DNA of 64,000 nucleotides, taken from JBMDXK01 sp048594375. Lineage in GTDB: Bacteria; Pseudomonadota; Alphaproteobacteria; Rhizobiales; Methylopilaceae. How positions within the stretch are numbered: the first letter of the stretch is position 1; each line of letters opens with the position of its first letter. Location: positions 1 through 64,000 of the forward strand of contig JBMDXK010000009.1 in the NCBI GenBank assembly GCA_048594375.1. Reading direction: 5' to 3'. Below, piece by piece: positions 61,170-64,000 of this stretch. The notes below the pieces were generated by a model that did no database searches, was not told the origin of the DNA, and saw only the letters and a program-made list of their open reading frames with translations. The translations under genes and the position numbers were made by a program.

Positions 61170-61524
61170 TAATGAGCGTGAGAATTCAGGGCGTTTTTTG
61201 TAAAAACGATCCTGAAAATCCAGAACGGCGCGCAAATTGATGCCTTCACTGTGAGTCGTTTCCCCACAGGCGGTCAAAAGATGCGAATGCAGGGCAATCT
61301 TTGTGTTCAGGATAGGTTTTTGTGAAAGAGAATTCTGCAATATTCTGCATTTTTTGTTCTGCGGTGTAGAAAATAATAAAATATGGCGCATGAGGCTTTT
61401 CATCAGGCCATTAAGCGTGTACACGAAGTGCTTAGCTTAACATCTTTTTGAAATTTGCCGGAGCCTTCATGCGCGAAACCGTGTGCATGGGTGCGTTCCG
61501 GCGCGAACCGGATGGCCGGAACCT
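61170..61524. other. Gap upstream of carB
   Basis: 355 bases with no convincing gene. The last ~75 bases are GC-richer, with CCGG repeats just before the carB start, and may form the carB leader. No terminator with a clean T-run was found. Confidence 0.4.
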
Positions 61525-64000
61525 ATGCCAAAACGCAACGATATTTCTTCTATTCTCATCATCGGCGCAGGGCCGATTGTCATTGGTCAGGCTTGCGAGT
61601 TTGATTATTCCGGCACGCAGGCTTGCAAAACCCTTCGTTCCGAGGGTTATAAAATCATTTTGGTGAACTCCAATCCAGCCACCATTATGACCGATCCAGA
61701 TCTGGCGGATGTTACCTACATTGAGCCGATTACGCCGGAAATTGTTGCAAAAATTATTGAAAAAGAGCGCCCCGATGCGTTGTTGCCCACCATGGGCGGC
61801 CAGACAGCTCTGAATTGCGCTTTGTCTTTGCGCAAGATGGGCGTGCTTGAAAAATATAATGTGGAGATGATTGGCGCCACAGCGGAAGCCATTGATAAGG
61901 CGGAAGATCGCGAACTGTTCCGCGAGGCCATGACCAAAATCGGGCTGGATACGCCCCGCTCGCATCTGGCACACAATCTTGCAGAAGCCATGACCGCGCT
62001 GGAAGACATCGGCCTGCCTGCAATTATCCGTCCTTCCTTTACCATGGGCGGTACTGGTGGTGGTATTGCTTACAACCGCGAAGAGTTTCTCACCATTGTG
62101 GAAAGCGGTCTGGATGCCTCCCCCACCACCGAAATCCTGATTGAGGAATCGGTACTGGGCTGGAAAGAATACGAGATGGAAGTGGTGCGCGACAAAGCGG
62201 ACAACGCCATTATCGTGTGTTCCATTGAAAATTTTGACCCGATGGGCATTCATACGGGTGATTCTATCACTGTTGCCCCTGCCCTTACCCTCACCGATAA
62301 AGAATACCAGATCATGCGCGATGCCTCGCTGGCGGTTCTGCGCGAAATCGGCGTGGAAACCGGCGGTTCCAACGTGCAATTTGCCATCAATCCTGCCAAT
62401 GGCCGGATGATTGTCATTGAAATGAATCCGCGTGTATCCCGCTCGTCGGCATTGGCATCCAAAGCGACCGGCTTCCCTATTGCCAAAGTGGCCGCCAAAC
62501 TTGCAGTGGGCTACACACTGGATGAAATCGAGAACGACATTACCGGCGGAGCAACACCGGCATCCTTCGAGCCGGCGCTTGATTATATTGTGGTGAAAAT
62601 TCCGCGTTTTGCCTTTGAAAAGTTCCCCGGCGCCGAGCCTTATCTCACCACGGCGATGAAATCTGTGGGCGAGGCAATGTCGATTGCGCGCACCTTCCCG
62701 GAAGCGTTGCAAAAAGCGCTGCGTTCGCTGGAGACCGGCCTTTCCGGGCTTGATGAAATCGAGATCAAGGGGCTGGGCGTAGGCGATGACAAGAATGCTA
62801 TCCGCGCGGCATTGGCAAGCCCGACCCCGGATCGTATTCTGGTGATGGCACAGGCGCTGCGTCTGGGCGTAAGCGATCAGGCGATCCATGAAGCCTGTGC
62901 GGTTGACCCTTGGTTCATTGAGCAGATGCGGTTGATTATTGAAGCCGAACAGCGCATTAAGCAGTTTGGTTTGCCTGAAACCCCTGGTGCGTTTCATGGG
63001 TTGAAAGCGTTAGGCTTTGGTGATGCCCGTCTGGCACAACTTTCTGGTAAGAGCGAAGAGGCTGTGCGGGCTTTGCGTCTGGGTCTTGGTGTGCGTCCGG
63101 TTTACAAACGGATTGATACCTGCGCGGCTGAATTTTCAGCGCCCACAGCCTATATGTATTCCACCTATGCGCCAACGTTTGATACTGCACCAGCGTGTGA
63201 AGCCAAGCCGTCAGAGCGCAAGAAAGTGGTTATTCTGGGCGGTGGGCCAAACCGTATCGGACAGGGTATCGAGTTTGATTATTGCTGTTGCCATGCGGCG
63301 TTTGCGTTGTCAGAAGCGGGTTATGAAACCATCATGGTCAACTGCAATCCGGAGACGGTTTCCACGGATTATGATACTTCAGACCGGCTGTATTTCGAGC
63401 CACTGACCACGGAAAACGTGCTGGATATTCTGGAAGTGGAAAAAGCGAATGGCACCTTGCATGGTGTTATTGTGCAGTTTGGCGGTCAAACCCCGTTGAA
63501 GCTGGCATCCAGCCTTGAAAAAGCGGGCATTCCAATTCTGGGTACCACCGTGGATGCTATTGATCTTGCGGAAGACCGTGATCGGTTTAAGCACTTGCTG
63601 GATCAGATCGGCCTGCGCCAGCCCAAAAACGGGATCGCCACAAGCGCGGAGCAAGCGTTCAAGATTGTTGAGGAAATTGGCTATCCGGTGGTTATTCGCC
63701 CATCCTATGTTCTGGGTGGCCGCGCCATGGAAATCGTGCATGATGCCACCCAGCTTGAGCGTTATATGCGCGAGGCGGTTGTGGTGTCCGGTTCAAGCCC
63801 TGTGTTGATTGACCGTTACCTTTCCGATGCCATCGAGGTGGATGTGGATGCACTTAGCGATGGCAAGGACGTGTTTATCACCGGCATTATGGAACACATT
63901 GAAGAAGCGGGTATTCATTCCGGCGACTCGGCCTGTTCCTTGCCGCCGCATTCTTTGCCGCAAAATATAATTGCGGATATTGAAGAGCAGACGCGCAAAA
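61525..64000 (+). CDS. carB: Carbamoyl-phosphate synthase large subunit (partial)
   Basis: Begins MPKRNDISSILIIGAGPIVIGQ and runs open to the window edge (825 codons of an expected ~1080), so the 3' end is missing. First ATP-grasp half: RPSFTMGGTGGGIAYN and IEMNPRVSRSSALASKATGFPIA. The second half begins near residue 550 (KVVILGGGPNRIGQGIEFDYCC), with RPSYVLGGRAM visible. It uses ammonia from CarA to make carbamoyl phosphate. Confidence 0.97.
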   Translation, partial: MPKRNDISSILIIGAGPIVIGQACEFDYSGTQACKTLRSEGYKIILVNSNPATIMTDPDLADVTYIEPITPEIVAKIIEKERPDALLPTMGGQTALNCALSLRKMGVLEKYNVEMIGATAEAIDKAEDRELFREAMTKIGLDTPRSHLAHNLAEAMTALEDIGLPAIIRPSFTMGGTGGGIAYNREEFLTIVESGLDASPTTEILIEESVLGWKEYEMEVVRDKADNAIIVCSIENFDPMGIHTGDSITVAPALTLTDKEYQIMRDASLAVLREIGVETGGSNVQFAINPANGRMIVIEMNPRVSRSSALASKATGFPIAKVAAKLAVGYTLDEIENDITGGATPASFEPALDYIVVKIPRFAFEKFPGAEPYLTTAMKSVGEAMSIARTFPEALQKALRSLETGLSGLDEIEIKGLGVGDDKNAIRAALASPTPDRILVMAQALRLGVSDQAIHEACAVDPWFIEQMRLIIEAEQRIKQFGLPETPGAFHGLKALGFGDARLAQLSGKSEEAVRALRLGLGVRPVYKRIDTCAAEFSAPTAYMYSTYAPTFDTAPACEAKPSERKKVVILGGGPNRIGQGIEFDYCCCHAAFALSEAGYETIMVNCNPETVSTDYDTSDRLYFEPLTTENVLDILEVEKANGTLHGVIVQFGGQTPLKLASSLEKAGIPILGTTVDAIDLAEDRDRFKHLLDQIGLRQPKNGIATSAEQAFKIVEEIGYPVVIRPSYVLGGRAMEIVHDATQLERYMREAVVVSGSSPVLIDRYLSDAIEVDVDALSDGKDVFITGIMEHIEEAGIHSGDSACSLPPHSLPQNIIADIEEQTRK

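Noticed and set aside
61432..62997. Open frame of 521 codons antisense to carB
   Set aside because: A shadow of the strongly coding carB sequence; no ribosome site and an implausible composition.

Overview
The window is a 64 kb chromosomal segment of an alphaproteobacterium with moderate G+C and a Gram-negative envelope. The evidence is lpxC, kdsA, DAP-type murE, an LexA box of the alphaproteobacterial GTTC-N7-GTTC type upstream of dinB, a usg-family gene, an ELM1-family gene and the Anbu proteasome-type operon. I cannot place the order. No rRNA, tRNA or CRISPR array was seen.

Layout. (1) 145-15945, minus strand: two blocks of the cell-division/cell-wall (dcw) cluster, mraZ-rsmH-ftsL-ftsI-murE-murF and ddl-ftsQ-ftsA-ftsZ-lpxC, separated by a large orphan gene (6784-9021) with a duplicated module. 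(2) 15946-18460: mraZ control region (candidate MraZ operator plus a long hairpin or MITE-like element), an orphan membrane protein and SOS-controlled dinB. (3) 18471-24611, minus strand: an accessory cluster of two related membrane-associated proteins, a DyP peroxidase, an unusual cytochrome P450 and a DUF2235 alpha/beta hydrolase. (4) 24904-27963: LysR, thioredoxin reductase, ELM1-family protein and a possible small coupled ORF. (5) 28048-32195, plus strand: ATP-grasp / alpha-E / transglutaminase / Anbu operon. (6) 32596-34833: groESL with CIRCE and a heat-shock promoter candidate. (7) 34991-45729: the missing middle of dcw, as mraY-murD-(lipoprotein)-ftsW-murG on minus and murC-murB on plus, bordered by two more orphan genes. 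(8) 45807-64000: mgtE, secG, pyrG, kdsA, a SET-like protein, an ExbB/OmpA pair, purEK, rpsU, an LprI-like protein, a TPR lipoprotein, crcB, carA, yqeY, a small membrane protein with a hairpin-occluded ribosome site, and the start of carB.

Most genes are housekeeping: murein synthesis and division, pyrimidine and purine synthesis, folding, and envelope. Scattered among them are five orphan genes (6784-9021, 34991-36274, 42315-43277, 51012-51839, 60720-61169) that look lower in G+C, have Pro/Ser-rich N-termini and AT-rich upstream regions. Two share a three-copy module and one ends in a SET-like motif. I infer, without proof, that they are lineage-specific, possibly secreted, proteins of a host-associated bacterium. 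The intergenic spaces also carry families of short hairpin repeats.
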